Assembly (NCBI GenBank): GCA_900545665.1
Contig: UQZU01000024.1
Coordinates: forward strand, 1-34,013
Length of the DNA stretch: 34,013 nucleotides
Direction of reading: 5' to 3'
Origin: an uncultured Collinsella sp.
Lineage (GTDB): Bacteria > Actinomycetota > Coriobacteriia > Coriobacteriales > Coriobacteriaceae
In this document: positions 7,539 to 14,800 of the stretch, one piece after another
Position numbering within the stretch: the first letter of the stretch is position 1
How the letters are laid out: each line of letters begins with the position of its first letter
Made by a program: the position numbers and the translations under genes
Notes under the pieces: model-generated
What the model saw: the letters and a program-made list of their open reading frames with translations, nothing else
Databases searched by the model: none
What the model was told of the DNA's origin: nothing

Positions 7539-7567
7539 GTCATTGAATTGTATGACTAGGGTATAGT
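7539..7567. promoter_or_regulatory. Divergent promoter region with short operator-like palindrome
   Basis: GTCAT (7539-7543) and ATGAC (7552-7556) form a dyad with an 8-bp centre between the divergent dipeptidase and FKBP genes. TATAGT (7562-7567) can serve as the -10 of the plus-strand FKBP gene, and TACAAT read on the minus strand (7547-7552) as a -10 for the dipeptidase. The -35 elements are weak on both sides. Confidence 0.35.
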
Positions 7568-7625
7568 TAGCGCCATATGTTCACGGCGGCCCGCGTTGTG
7601 CGCCGCCCTTATCACGGAGGTTACC

Positions 7626-8054
7626 ATGTCCAACCAGGGCAAGAAGGTCAAGACTCATTATCGCGGCACGCTCGACGACGGCACGCAGTTCGATAGCTCC
7701 TACGATCGCGGCGAGCCGCTGGAGTTCACCTGCGGCGCCGGTCAGATGATCAAGGGCTTCGACGCCGCTGTTGTCGACATGCAGGTGGGCGAGAAGAAGA
7801 CCGTGCACATTCCTGCTGCCGATGCCTACGGCGAGCACAATCCCGAGATGGTTATTACCTTCCCGGCCGAGCAGGTTCCCAACATCGAGCAGATCGAGAA
7901 GGGCATGAAGCTCTTCCTGTCCACGCCGAGCGGCATGCCTGTCCCCGCCGTCGTCATCGACGTAACGCCCGAGGCTGTGACGCTCGATGCCAACCACGAG
8001 CTTGCCGGCAAGGACCTCAACTTTGATATCGAGCTCGTCGAGGTCGAGGGTTAG
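7626..8054 (+). CDS. FKBP-type peptidyl-prolyl isomerase, SlyD-like
   Basis: A folding catalyst of 142 residues with the FKBP fold interrupted by an inserted chaperone flap, the architecture of SlyD: GTLDDGTQFDSSY, then GAGQMIKGFDAAV, then the insert around residues 65-115 and a return strand LAGKDLNFDIELVEV. SlyD proteins assist folding and, in some bacteria, deliver nickel through a C-terminal metal-binding tail. That tail is absent here: the protein ends EVEG. ATG 7626 follows GGAGGTT. The leader holds a GGCGGC/GCCGCC hairpin (7585-7607). A UreE-like gene follows after three bases, suggesting a two-gene operon. Confidence 0.93.
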   Translation: MSNQGKKVKTHYRGTLDDGTQFDSSYDRGEPLEFTCGAGQMIKGFDAAVVDMQVGEKKTVHIPAADAYGEHNPEMVITFPAEQVPNIEQIEKGMKLFLSTPSGMPVPAVVIDVTPEAVTLDANHELAGKDLNFDIELVEVEG

Positions 8055-8057
8055 AGC

Positions 8058-8636
8058 ATGCCTGAGCGCTTGGTTTCGACGACATGCTTGGGAAATCTCA
8101 ACGATCCGTCCTATGAACTTCTGCTTCGCCGGAAGCTGGGCGGCGTCTTTGAAGTTGACGAGCTACTGCTCGATTGGGACCAGGCTGATGTATGCGCGTT
8201 TGTGGGCGTGACGGAGCTGGGGCGCACGGTCGATGTTCGGCTGGATACTGCCGACGGCGGTCGTTTTGTCGACGGCGACGTGCTCGCCGTCGACCGTTCG
8301 GGCGTGGTGCCCGTGGCGGTTGTCGTGCGCCTGCGCAGCGCCGAGGTTTATTTGGTCGAAGTTGACCGCATGGACCCGATTGCGCTCGCGCATGCGTGCT
8401 GGGAGATCGGCAATATGCATGCGCCGCTTTTTCGAGGCGATTCGGACGAGTATACCGTGCGCATGTATACGCCGGTGCAGCCTGTTTTGGGCCGCATGCT
8501 CCGGGGCGTCGAGGGCGTTCGGCTCTCGACGGTTACCCGTGAACTCGATTCGGACCGGCGCTTTGCGTCGAGTGCGGCGGATGCCGTTGTGAGTATGGCA
8601 CCAGACTTTACGATCGTAAAGAAGGCGCGCGGTTAA
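8058..8636 (+). CDS. UreE-like metallochaperone (orphan)
   Basis: Protein of 192 residues whose second half matches the UreE pattern by eye: AHACWEIGNMHAPLF (residues 111-125) aligns with the HLGNRH metal-site region of UreE (H121 in the position of the conserved nickel-binding histidine, H112 in addition), followed by YTPVQPVLGRMLRGVEG, which resembles the conserved PxxPVLxxMLxxLG stretch. UreE delivers nickel to urease. No urease gene is in the window, and the usual His-rich tail is missing. The ATG lies three bases after the FKBP stop, so the two are probably co-translated. It could instead be a structural relative with another cargo. Confidence 0.65.
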   Translation: MPERLVSTTCLGNLNDPSYELLLRRKLGGVFEVDELLLDWDQADVCAFVGVTELGRTVDVRLDTADGGRFVDGDVLAVDRSGVVPVAVVVRLRSAEVYLVEVDRMDPIALAHACWEIGNMHAPLFRGDSDEYTVRMYTPVQPVLGRMLRGVEGVRLSTVTRELDSDRRFASSAADAVVSMAPDFTIVKKARG

Positions 8637-8649
8637 CGTGCGTATAAGT

Positions 8650-8689
8650 AAGGCGGACTTTGAGAGACAACTATTCAAAGTCCGCCTTT
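8650..8689 (+). terminator. Rho-independent terminator of the FKBP/UreE-like operon
   Basis: A perfect 14-bp stem (8650-8663 with 8675-8688) carries an 11-nt loop and a short T-rich end, fourteen bases after the stop codon of the UreE-like gene. Confidence 0.85.
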
Positions 8690-8717
8690 CTGTTGATGAG
8701 ATGCTGTGGGGGAGCAT

Positions 8718-9515
8718 ATGGGTCTTGAAGGAATCAAGCTGATTGCATGCGATTTGGACGGCACGTTGCTGCATCCGGGGGAGCGCGAGCCGCGTTCCGA
8801 GGCCTTTGAGCTCATCGATGAGCTGCATCGTCGCGGTATCGTGTTTATGCCGGCGAGCGGCCGTCAATATGCGAGCTTGCGCTATCTGTTTGCCCCGGTG
8901 GCCGATGAGCTCGCCTATGTATGCGAAAACGGAGCCCTGGTGATGAGCGAGGGACGTGCCGTTGTCAAGCGTTCCATGGAGCGTAGCCTTGCTATGGATA
9001 TCGCGAATGCCGTGGTTGCGTATCCCCATGCCGACGTGACCCTTTCGTGTGAGGGACACCTCTACACCATGAGCGGCAACGATGCGTTCGTCGATCATTT
9101 GCGCTATGAGGTCCACTGCGATGTGGCGGTGGTCGACCGCCCCGAGGACATCGACGAGGACGTCATTAAGATTGCCTTCCAGACGCCCGAGGTGGATCAG
9201 CCGGCGGCCCTGGAGTATTTTGAGCGCCTCTTTAGCGACCGTGTTGACGTGATGACGTCGGGAACCGAATGGACGGACTTTATCGGTTTCGGTTCGGGCA
9301 AGGGCTCCGCGCTTGCCGATTACGGTCGTGCCCTGGGTATTTCGCCCGATGAGATGATGGCGTTTGGCGATAACGAAAACGATCGCGACATGCTCAACGT
9401 CGTGGGCCATCCCTATCTGATGGAGAGCTGCAACCCCTCTATGCGTGGCATCAACGACCGCGTCCGCTACGTGCGCACGGTCGAAGAAGAGCTGCGTCGT
9501 CTACTTGCTGAGTAG
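8718..9515 (+). CDS. Cof-type HAD-superfamily phosphatase
   Basis: Phosphohydrolase of 265 residues of the Cof/YbjI type, which dephosphorylate sugar phosphates, phosphorylated cofactors or nucleotides. The nucleophile motif is DLDGT with D12 and D14, motif II falls in FMPASGRQ, and the C-terminal GSGKGSAL and GDNENDRDML provide the lysine and the magnesium-binding aspartates. A C2-type cap lies between. ATG 8718 is preferred because GGGGGAG precedes it, although the spacing is short; a GTG at 8706 has no ribosome binding site. Its TAG stop lies at the outer edge of an inverted repeat shared with the convergent Fur-family gene. Substrate is unknown. Confidence 0.92.
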   Translation: MGLEGIKLIACDLDGTLLHPGEREPRSEAFELIDELHRRGIVFMPASGRQYASLRYLFAPVADELAYVCENGALVMSEGRAVVKRSMERSLAMDIANAVVAYPHADVTLSCEGHLYTMSGNDAFVDHLRYEVHCDVAVVDRPEDIDEDVIKIAFQTPEVDQPAALEYFERLFSDRVDVMTSGTEWTDFIGFGSGKGSALADYGRALGISPDEMMAFGDNENDRDMLNVVGHPYLMESCNPSMRGINDRVRYVRTVEEELRRLLAE

Positions 9516-9595
9516 ACATTTGGGACATGTCTAGAAATCTACTTTTTGCTGCAAAGTGCGGAAAGGTGGATTTTAAGGCATGTTCCAAACATCTA
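9513..9595. repeat. Stop-to-stop imperfect inverted repeat (bidirectional terminator)
   Basis: Two arms of about 37 nt (9513-9549 and 9558-9595) are complementary with scattered, mostly transition-type differences. The left arm begins with the TAG of the HAD gene and the right arm ends with the complement of the Fur-family gene's TAG, so the 83-bp element spans exactly stop to stop. Such a hairpin would end or stabilise both convergent messages. The precise fit at both codons suggests insertion or co-option of a repeat. Confidence 0.65.
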
Positions 9596-9973
9596 CCTAC
9601 AGTCGGGGCAGAGACCCTCGAAGATGGTGTAGTGCGACGTGACGTGCCAGCCGATTTGCTCGGACGCCTTGGCGTCGAGCTGGGCATCGAAGGGGAGCGG
9701 TACGTCGATGACGCGGCTGCACGAGGTGCAGATGATATGCGCATGCGGCTCGATCGTGCGATCGAAGCGGCTGCCGCCCGGCGTCTTGATGGAGAGAATC
9801 TCGCCGGCATCTGCCAAGAGATTGAGGTTGCGGTAGACCGTGCCGCGGCTGATCTTGTCATCCTGTTCGCGCACGGCGTTGTAGATTTCGTCGGCGGTGG
9901 GATGGTTATAGCTTTGGCGCACGGCGTCAAGAACCAGCTTTCGCTGCTTGGTATTCCTTCTTTGCACCGCCAT
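9593..9973 (-). CDS. Fur-family metalloregulator, PerR-like
   Basis: DNA-binding repressor of 126 residues: winged helix in residues 1-75 (PTADEIYNAV, RGTVYRNLNLL) and a metal-binding dimerisation domain. H24, D71, H77, H79 and D90 occupy the positions of the PerR regulatory metal ligands, and the structural zinc site is C82/C85 with C122/C125. This set fits a peroxide sensor PerR, plausible in an anaerobe, but a zinc or iron sensor cannot be excluded. The start has a purine-rich AGGCGAGG upstream. Targets cannot be seen in the window. Confidence 0.9.
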   Translation of the reverse strand: MAVQRRNTKQRKLVLDAVRQSYNHPTADEIYNAVREQDDKISRGTVYRNLNLLADAGEILSIKTPGGSRFDRTIEPHAHIICTSCSRVIDVPLPFDAQLDAKASEQIGWHVTSHYTIFEGLCPDCR

Positions 9974-10009
9974 GCGCCTCGCCTCTTTTCTATTAACGGT
10001 CGTAGGTAA

Positions 10010-10038
10010 ATGATACCGTATTTAGCACACAATACTAA
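10010..10038 (-). promoter_or_regulatory. Possible promoter of the Fur-family gene
   Basis: On the minus strand TTAGTA (10033-10038) and TATCAT (10010-10015) are separated by 17 bp, 37 bases before the start codon. The -10 matches well, the -35 poorly. The dyad TTAG-N9-CTAA (10022-10038) overlaps it and could be an autoregulatory site. Confidence 0.4.
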
Positions 10039-10445
10039 TAATGAGGACTGAAACCGTCTTCATTGGCAAGTGGGGCTCGGGCCTGGGCGTCTACAAGGCG
10101 AAAACGCGTTCCCATGCGCTCGTAGGAGGCATGAAGCGCCTCGAGATGAGATAGGACGTTTGCCGGAGTTCCCTGTATCTCCATCTCGACTGAGCCGTCT
10201 TCCATGTTACGCACCCAGCCGGTGAGTGCGCGTGCCTGTGCGAGGTTGGTGTTGGTAAAGCGAAAACCAACGCCTTGGACTTGCCCCGCCCAGCGCAGGA
10301 AATAGCGCAGGGGAGTGTCTTGAGTGGCCTCGTCGCTTGCGAGTACGGTAAGCCTGCGGCGCAGCTCGAGCTCGACGTTTGATGGTTTTTGAGGCTCTCG
10401 ACTGCCGCCGGTGACGCTGGAGAAGAACGTATCGAAGAGGCCCAT
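10035..10445 (-). CDS. Acylphosphatase-domain protein
   Basis: Hydrolyses acyl phosphates such as 1,3-bisphosphoglycerate or carbamoyl phosphate. The acylphosphatase domain fills the C-terminal ~90 residues, with the signature GQVQGVGFRF (catalytic R62) and GWVRNMEDGSV (catalytic N80). The first ~45 residues form a polar extension not found in classical 90-100-residue acylphosphatases. The ATG at 10443-10445 lies two bases after the stop of the upstream oxidoreductase gene and has only a weak ribosome binding site, so translational coupling is likely. Confidence 0.88.
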   Translation of the reverse strand: MGLFDTFFSSVTGGSREPQKPSNVELELRRRLTVLASDEATQDTPLRYFLRWAGQVQGVGFRFTNTNLAQARALTGWVRNMEDGSVEMEIQGTPANVLSHLEALHASYERMGTRFRLVDAQARAPLANEDGFSPHY

Positions 10446-10447
10446 CG

Positions 10448-11554
10448 CTATGCCTGCTTGCCTGCGTCGGCCGGGAAGGTAATGCCGGCCTGCTGGCGCA
10501 CGGCATCCATGATGCGCAGTGAGACGAGCGTGACATCGCGGTAGTGGCCAAGCTCGTGGCGTCCCGCCGGGGTCTCCCAAATCTCTTCCTTAACGTTATC
10601 GATGCCGTCGATGGCGGTGATAAAGTCTGTGAGTTCGTATTCCATAGTGTTGCTCGATTTGGGCAGGTCGAGCACGCGGCCGTTGTCGCCCTGTTCGCGC
10701 GGTGCCTCGGTCGCTGAGCCGCGTACGACATCGCCGCGATAGTCGATGCGGACGTTGCGGGGCGTGGACAGATGGTCGATCTGGATAGTGCCACGCTCGC
10801 CTTCGATCTGCGAGGGCAGCAGGTCATTCGTAATTTTGGAGTGCGCGAGCTCGACGGAGATGCGGCCTCCGCCGTAGCTGGCGAGGATGGAACCGCAGCC
10901 GTCGATGGGGCCGTGCGTGAGCTGTCGCGTGGTGGGGTCGAGCAGAGTAGTCATGCTCGTAAGGCCGGAGGGCATGCCGAAAATCTCGACCATGGGCTCG
11001 ACGGCGTAGACGCCAATGTCCATGAGGGAACCCGATGCCATATTGCAGTCGAAGATATTGGTGGCGCGTCCCGCGAGAATCTCGTTGTAGCGCGAGGAAT
11101 ACTTGCCAAAGCGCAATGAGGCGCGGCGGATGGGGGCGATCTCGCCCAGGGCGTCCTCGATGGCGTGGAAGGCGGGATCGTGGAGGGGACGCATGGCCTC
11201 GAGGGCCACGACACCTGCTGCCTCGGCAGCGCGGAAGACTTCCAGCGCCTGCGCTTCGGTGGCGCAGAAGGGTTTCTCGACGATGACGTGCTTGCCGCCG
11301 GCGATGCAGGCAAGGGCCTGCTCGTAGTGAAGTGCGTTAGGGCTGCCGATATAGACGGCGTCGACGTCGGCGGCGGACGCGAGCTCGTCAAGTGCGGTGA
11401 AGTTACGCTCACCACCGCGCTCGGCGGTAAAGGTAGTACCGCGATTGGCGTCGCGTGAAAGCGTGCCCACAAACGCGGCTTGGTCGTTGGCGTTGACGAC
11501 TTGGATAAAGTCGTCGGTGATCATGGATGTGCCGATGGTCGCGATGCGCAGCAT
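10448..11554 (-). CDS. Gfo/Idh/MocA-family NAD(P)-dependent oxidoreductase
   Basis: Dehydrogenase of 368 residues of the type that oxidises sugars, cyclitols or dihydrodiols. The N-terminal Rossmann domain begins MLRIATIGTSMITDDF, and the EKPFCAT motif supplies the family catalytic lysine. The C-terminal half is the alpha/beta substrate domain. Its nucleotide motif is GTSMI rather than GxGxxG, as in related members. ATG 11554 is set by AAGGGGG four bases upstream; in-frame sequence further upstream lacks a start signal. It forms an operon with the acylphosphatase gene. A second, separate family member is at 18813-19832. Substrate unknown. Confidence 0.9.
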   Translation of the reverse strand: MLRIATIGTSMITDDFIQVVNANDQAAFVGTLSRDANRGTTFTAERGGERNFTALDELASAADVDAVYIGSPNALHYEQALACIAGGKHVIVEKPFCATEAQALEVFRAAEAAGVVALEAMRPLHDPAFHAIEDALGEIAPIRRASLRFGKYSSRYNEILAGRATNIFDCNMASGSLMDIGVYAVEPMVEIFGMPSGLTSMTTLLDPTTRQLTHGPIDGCGSILASYGGGRISVELAHSKITNDLLPSQIEGERGTIQIDHLSTPRNVRIDYRGDVVRGSATEAPREQGDNGRVLDLPKSSNTMEYELTDFITAIDGIDNVKEEIWETPAGRHELGHYRDVTLVSLRIMDAVRQQAGITFPADAGKQA

Positions 11555-11627
11555 ACGTCCCCCTTGCGTTGTTTGGTCTACAAGATGAGTGTAGCGCGTG
11601 GGGATATAAAGCTGCGCGAAAACGCTA

Positions 11628-12113
11628 TTACAGGTCGCTCTCGTTAAAGCCGGTGTCGATATCGAGGTTGCTGCCGTCGGCCGCCGTGGTGGCGAGCTCG
11701 TCGCAGCGCTCGTTGAGCTCGTGGCCGGCATGTCCCTTAACCCAGATGAACTCCACCTTATGCTTGCTTTTGGCGGCAAGCAGGCGCTCCCACAGGTCGC
11801 GGTTCTTAACGGGCTGCTTGTTGGCGGTTTTCCATCCGCGCTTTTTCCAGCCGTCGATCCAGTGCTTGTTAAAGGCGTTGACGACGTACTGCGAATCGGA
11901 ATGGACCTCGACCTCGCAGGGGCGGTTAAGTGCCTCGAGCGCCACGATGACCGCCATGAGCTCCATGCGGTTGTTGGTGGTCTTGGCGTAGCCGCGCGAA
12001 AGCTCGGAGGTGAAGGTCTTGCCGGCGGGGTTGGTGTATTTGAGCACGGCGCCGTATCCGCCGCGTCCCGGATTTGATCGGGCCGAGCCGTCGGTATAGA
12101 TGATGACCTTCAC
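11628..12113 (-). CDS. rnhA: Ribonuclease HI
   Basis: Cleaves the RNA strand of RNA-DNA hybrids during replication and repair. The 161-residue protein carries the complete active site: D8 in YTDGS, E51 in NNRMELM, D73 in HSDSQYV, and H128/D138 in the KGHAGHELNERCDEL stretch. It lacks the N-terminal hybrid-binding domain seen in some Gram-positive enzymes. The start is GTG 12113 with AAGGA five bases upstream. Confidence 0.96.
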   Translation of the reverse strand: MKVIIYTDGSARSNPGRGGYGAVLKYTNPAGKTFTSELSRGYAKTTNNRMELMAVIVALEALNRPCEVEVHSDSQYVVNAFNKHWIDGWKKRGWKTANKQPVKNRDLWERLLAAKSKHKVEFIWVKGHAGHELNERCDELATTAADGSNLDIDTGFNESDL

Positions 12114-12176
12114 ATGGTTCCTTTCGTTGGGTACGTTTCGTGTGAGTGACCATTGTAGCGCCGCGTTCGCCGAGGG

Positions 12177-13115
12177 CTAGCAATCTACCATATCTACCCC
12201 GTCCTCTGATGGCTGGTTTTCTTGGATGATGCGGTCGAGCTCGTCGAGGTATTGCTGCAACAGGGGAGAGGGCTTGCGTTCATCGTGCATGATATAGCCT
12301 ACGTGCATCGTCGGGGCATCTGCCAGCGGAATCGATGCCATGCCCCATTGCATTTCGTTTGAGAGCACGCCGGTGGAGAGCGTGTAGCCGTTCGAGGTGA
12401 TCAGCAGGTTGGTGAGCGTGCCGCGGTCAGAGACTCGAATGTTGCGATCGCAGGGGATGTAGCTAAACGGCTCCTCGGCGTAATAGAAGGAGTTTGAGGT
12501 TCCCTGCTCAAAGCTGTAGCGCGTATAGGGCGTAAGGTCGGCAAGGGACAGCTGCGGGCGGCGGGCAAGCGGGTGGCGCTCACTTACGAACACGTGGACC
12601 TTTGCATCAAAGAGGTGATGGAAGCTTGCTCGGGCATCGGTAAAGGCTTTCTGTAGGACACGATTGTTAAAGTCGTCCAGATAGAGGATGCCAATGTCGC
12701 TGCGAAACGCGCGGACGTCATCGATGATCTGCGACGTGGTGGTCTCGCGCATGATGAACTCGAACTTGTCGTCCCGGCAGCGCTCGACGACGTTGACGAA
12801 GGCCTCGACCGAAAAGGCGTAATGCTGGGCGGAAATGGCGAGGCGGGCTTGCGGGGTGCCGCCGTCCTCGTAGCGCGCCTCGAGCATGTCGGCCTGCTCT
12901 ACGACCTGGCGCGCATAGCCCAAAAGCTCGGTGCCGTCGTTGGTGAGCGTGACGCCGCGGCTGGAGCGCGTAAAGATCTCCAGATGGAGCTCCTGTTCCA
13001 GGCTTTTGACGGCGTTTGATATGTTGGACTGAGCGGTATAGAGGCGCTGAGCTGCGGCGTTAATTGAGCCGGACTCTGCCACGGCAATCAGAAAACGAAG
13101 CTGCTGAAGGGTCAT
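12177..13115 (-). CDS. LysR-family transcriptional regulator, divergent from metY
   Basis: Regulator of 312 residues with an N-terminal winged helix-turn-helix (residues 1-60; the helices around GSINAAAQRLYTAQSNISNA) and a periplasmic-binding-like effector domain. ATG 13113-13115 is chosen because AAAGG is about eight bases upstream; the ATG three codons earlier abuts the same site and is too close. It is divergent from metY, so control of sulfur amino acid synthesis in response to a metabolite such as O-acetylserine or O-acetylhomoserine is a reasonable inference. The effector is not identified by the sequence. Confidence 0.93.
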   Translation of the reverse strand: MTLQQLRFLIAVAESGSINAAAQRLYTAQSNISNAVKSLEQELHLEIFTRSSRGVTLTNDGTELLGYARQVVEQADMLEARYEDGGTPQARLAISAQHYAFSVEAFVNVVERCRDDKFEFIMRETTTSQIIDDVRAFRSDIGILYLDDFNNRVLQKAFTDARASFHHLFDAKVHVFVSERHPLARRPQLSLADLTPYTRYSFEQGTSNSFYYAEEPFSYIPCDRNIRVSDRGTLTNLLITSNGYTLSTGVLSNEMQWGMASIPLADAPTMHVGYIMHDERKPSPLLQQYLDELDRIIQENQPSEDGVDMVDC

Positions 13116-13136
13116 CGACGTCATCCTTTCGATTGC

Positions 13137-13153
13137 TATCTATAAAACCGATA
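13137..13153. promoter_or_regulatory. Candidate LysR operator
   Basis: TATC-N9-GATA (13137-13153) contains the T-N11-A core of LysR-type binding sites. It lies 22 bp upstream of the metY -35 element and just before the lysR start, the usual position for an activator site in a divergent pair. Confidence 0.4.
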
Positions 13154-13175
13154 ACAGGTTAGCGCTTTTAAGTGA

Positions 13176-13204
13176 TTGACCGAGGGGAACAATGCTCGTA
13201 CTAT
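13176..13204 (+). promoter_or_regulatory. metY promoter
   Basis: TTGACC (13176-13181) and TACTAT (13199-13204) are spaced 17 bp. Transcription would begin near 13211 and give a leader of about 178 nt before metY. Confidence 0.7.
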
Positions 13205-13257
13205 TCAAAACACACAAAGCAGGTAGGTAATTAAGCCAACCACGGAACCGGGATGCG

Positions 13258-13333
13258 AAAGGAGGCCCGCATATGAATTGCTTACCAAGACGAATGCCGG
13301 GCTCCTGTTTGCGCCCGTCGGCGTGATCAGGAG
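13258..13333 (+). promoter_or_regulatory. Competing hairpins in the metY leader (attenuator-like)
   Basis: AGGAGGCCCG (13260-13269, including the leader-peptide ribosome binding site) can pair with CCGGGCTCCT (13297-13306) with one bulge. The same CTCCT can instead pair in a second hairpin: CTCCTG (13302-13307) with CAGGAG (13328-13333), stacked on GCGCC/GGCGT (13311-13324). The structures are mutually exclusive and overlap the leader ORF. A T-rich tract (13350-13369) follows. No SAM riboswitch or T-box motif is visible. Confidence 0.5.
13273..13326 (+). CDS. metY leader peptide (17 residues, two Cys and two Met)
   Basis: A short ORF, MNCLPRRMPGSCLRPSA, starts at ATG 13273 behind a near-perfect AAAGGAGG (13258-13265) at seven-base spacing. 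This is one of the best ribosome binding sites in the region, so it is probably translated. It contains cysteine codons 3 and 12 and lies 62 bases before metY, which makes an enzyme for homocysteine or cysteine synthesis. Ribosome stalling at the cysteine codons could switch the competing hairpins described for the leader. The peptide matches no family I recognise. Confidence 0.6.
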   Translation: MNCLPRRMPGSCLRPSA

Positions 13334-13388
13334 ACAGCGACTTACTTCTCTCTTATTTATTTATTTTTGTTCGATCAAGGAGATCATC

Positions 13389-14699
13389 ATGAGCCAGTTC
13401 ATCAACAACCCCGAGCACACCTTTGGTTTCGATACCCTGCAGCTTCACGTTGGCCAGGAGAGCGCCGATCCCGCATCCGACTCTCGCGCCGTGCCTATCT
13501 ACCAGACCACGAGCTATGTGTTCCGCAACTCCCAGCACGCCGCCGACCGCTTTGGTCTTGCCGATGCCGGTAACATCTACGGCCGTCTGACCAACTCCAC
13601 CCAGGGCGTCTTCGAGGACCGTATCGCCGCACTCGAGGGTGGCGTAGCAGGTCTCGCCGTCGCCTCCGGTGCTGCTGCCATCACCTATACCCTGCAGGCT
13701 CTTGCTCAGGCCGGCGACCACGTGGTTGCCCAGAAGACCATCTACGGTGGCTCCTACAACCTGCTGGAGCATACGCTCTCCCAGTTTGGCGTCGAGACCA
13801 CCTTCGTCGATGCGCATAACCTGGAAGAGGTCGAGGGCGCCATCAAGGACAACACCACGGTCATCTATCTCGAGACGCTCGGCAACCCCAACTCCGACAT
13901 CCCCAACATCGACGCCATCTCCGAGATCGCCAAGAAGCACGGTCTGCCGGTTGTCGTCGACAACACCTTCGGCACCCCGTATCTGTTCCGTCCGCTGGAG
14001 CATGGTGCCAACATCGTCGTCCACTCCGCAACCAAGTTCATCGGCGGCCACGGCACCTCGCTGGGCGGCGTGATCGTCGACGGCGGTAACTTCGATTGGA
14101 AGGCGAGCGGCAAGTATGCGCAGATCGCCGAGCCCAACCCCTCCTACCATGGCGTCTCGTTTGCCGAGGCTGCCGGTCCCGCCGCCTTCGCAACCTATGT
14201 CCGCGCCATCCTGCTGCGTGACGAGGGCGCCTGCATCAGCCCGTTCAACGCTTGGATCCTGCTCCAGGGCACCGAGACTCTGTCGCTGCGCGTTGACCGT
14301 CATGTCGAGAACACCAAGAAGGTCGTTGAGTTCCTGGCTGGTGACAGCCATGTCGCCAAGGTGAACCACCCGAGCCTGTCTGAGCACCCCGATCACGAGC
14401 TCTATCAGAAGTACTTCCCCCGTGGCGGCGCCTCGATCTTTACCTTTGAGATCAAGGGTGGCCAGGAGGCCGCCTGGAAGTTCATCGATCATCTGCAGGT
14501 GTTCTCGCTGCTCGCCAACGTGGCCGACGTCAAGTCGCTCGTCGTGCACCCGGCTACCACCACGCACTCCCAGCTCTCTGCCGAGGAGCTCGCCGAGCAG
14601 AACATCACGCCCTCCACGATCCGTCTTTCCATCGGTACCGAGAACGCCGAGGATATCATTTGGGATCTGAAGCAGGCCTTCGCCGCGCTGGACGAGTAA
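13389..14699 (+). CDS. metY: O-acetylhomoserine aminocarboxypropyltransferase, MetY
   Basis: PLP enzyme that forms homocysteine from O-acetylhomoserine and sulfide, or uses O-acetylserine to form cysteine. The 436-residue length and motifs fit the family: YGRLTNST and VASGAAAI near the cofactor, and HSATKFIGGHG with the PLP lysine at K216. Codon use is strongly biased, suggesting high expression. ATG 13389 follows AAGGAG (13377-13382); an in-frame upstream start would read through the leader peptide region. It is monocistronic, ends in a strong terminator and lies opposite a LysR gene. Cystathionine gamma-synthase is a relative, but the length and motifs favour MetY. Confidence 0.96.
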   Translation: MSQFINNPEHTFGFDTLQLHVGQESADPASDSRAVPIYQTTSYVFRNSQHAADRFGLADAGNIYGRLTNSTQGVFEDRIAALEGGVAGLAVASGAAAITYTLQALAQAGDHVVAQKTIYGGSYNLLEHTLSQFGVETTFVDAHNLEEVEGAIKDNTTVIYLETLGNPNSDIPNIDAISEIAKKHGLPVVVDNTFGTPYLFRPLEHGANIVVHSATKFIGGHGTSLGGVIVDGGNFDWKASGKYAQIAEPNPSYHGVSFAEAAGPAAFATYVRAILLRDEGACISPFNAWILLQGTETLSLRVDRHVENTKKVVEFLAGDSHVAKVNHPSLSEHPDHELYQKYFPRGGASIFTFEIKGGQEAAWKFIDHLQVFSLLANVADVKSLVVHPATTTHSQLSAEELAEQNITPSTIRLSIGTENAEDIIWDLKQAFAALDE

Positions 14700-14720
14700 G
14701 GCGACTTGTGCAAGGACCCC

Positions 14721-14749
14721 TTGCGACTCGATAGGTATAACTGTATAAA
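14721..14749 (+). promoter_or_regulatory. Promoter-like sequence just ahead of a terminator
   Basis: TTGCGA (14721-14726) and TATAAA (14744-14749) are 17 bp apart. A transcript beginning near 14756 would contain little more than the terminator hairpin at 14760-14800 unless it reads through. Confidence 0.4.
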
Positions 14750-14759
14750 ATGCCTGCTC

Positions 14760-14800
14760 AAGGCGCCTGTGCGAACAATGGTTGCACAGGCGCCTTTTTT
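14760..14800 (+). terminator. Rho-independent terminator after metY
   Basis: A 13-bp stem AAGGCGCCTGTGC (14760-14772) / GCACAGGCGCCTT with an 11-nt loop is followed by a run of T to 14800. Confidence 0.93.

Noticed and set aside
13205..13388. SAM riboswitch or T-box upstream of metY
   Set aside because: None of the conserved SAM-I/SAM-IV core sequences, nor the T-box TGGNACCGCG element, is present; the leader ORF and competing hairpins explain the structure better.
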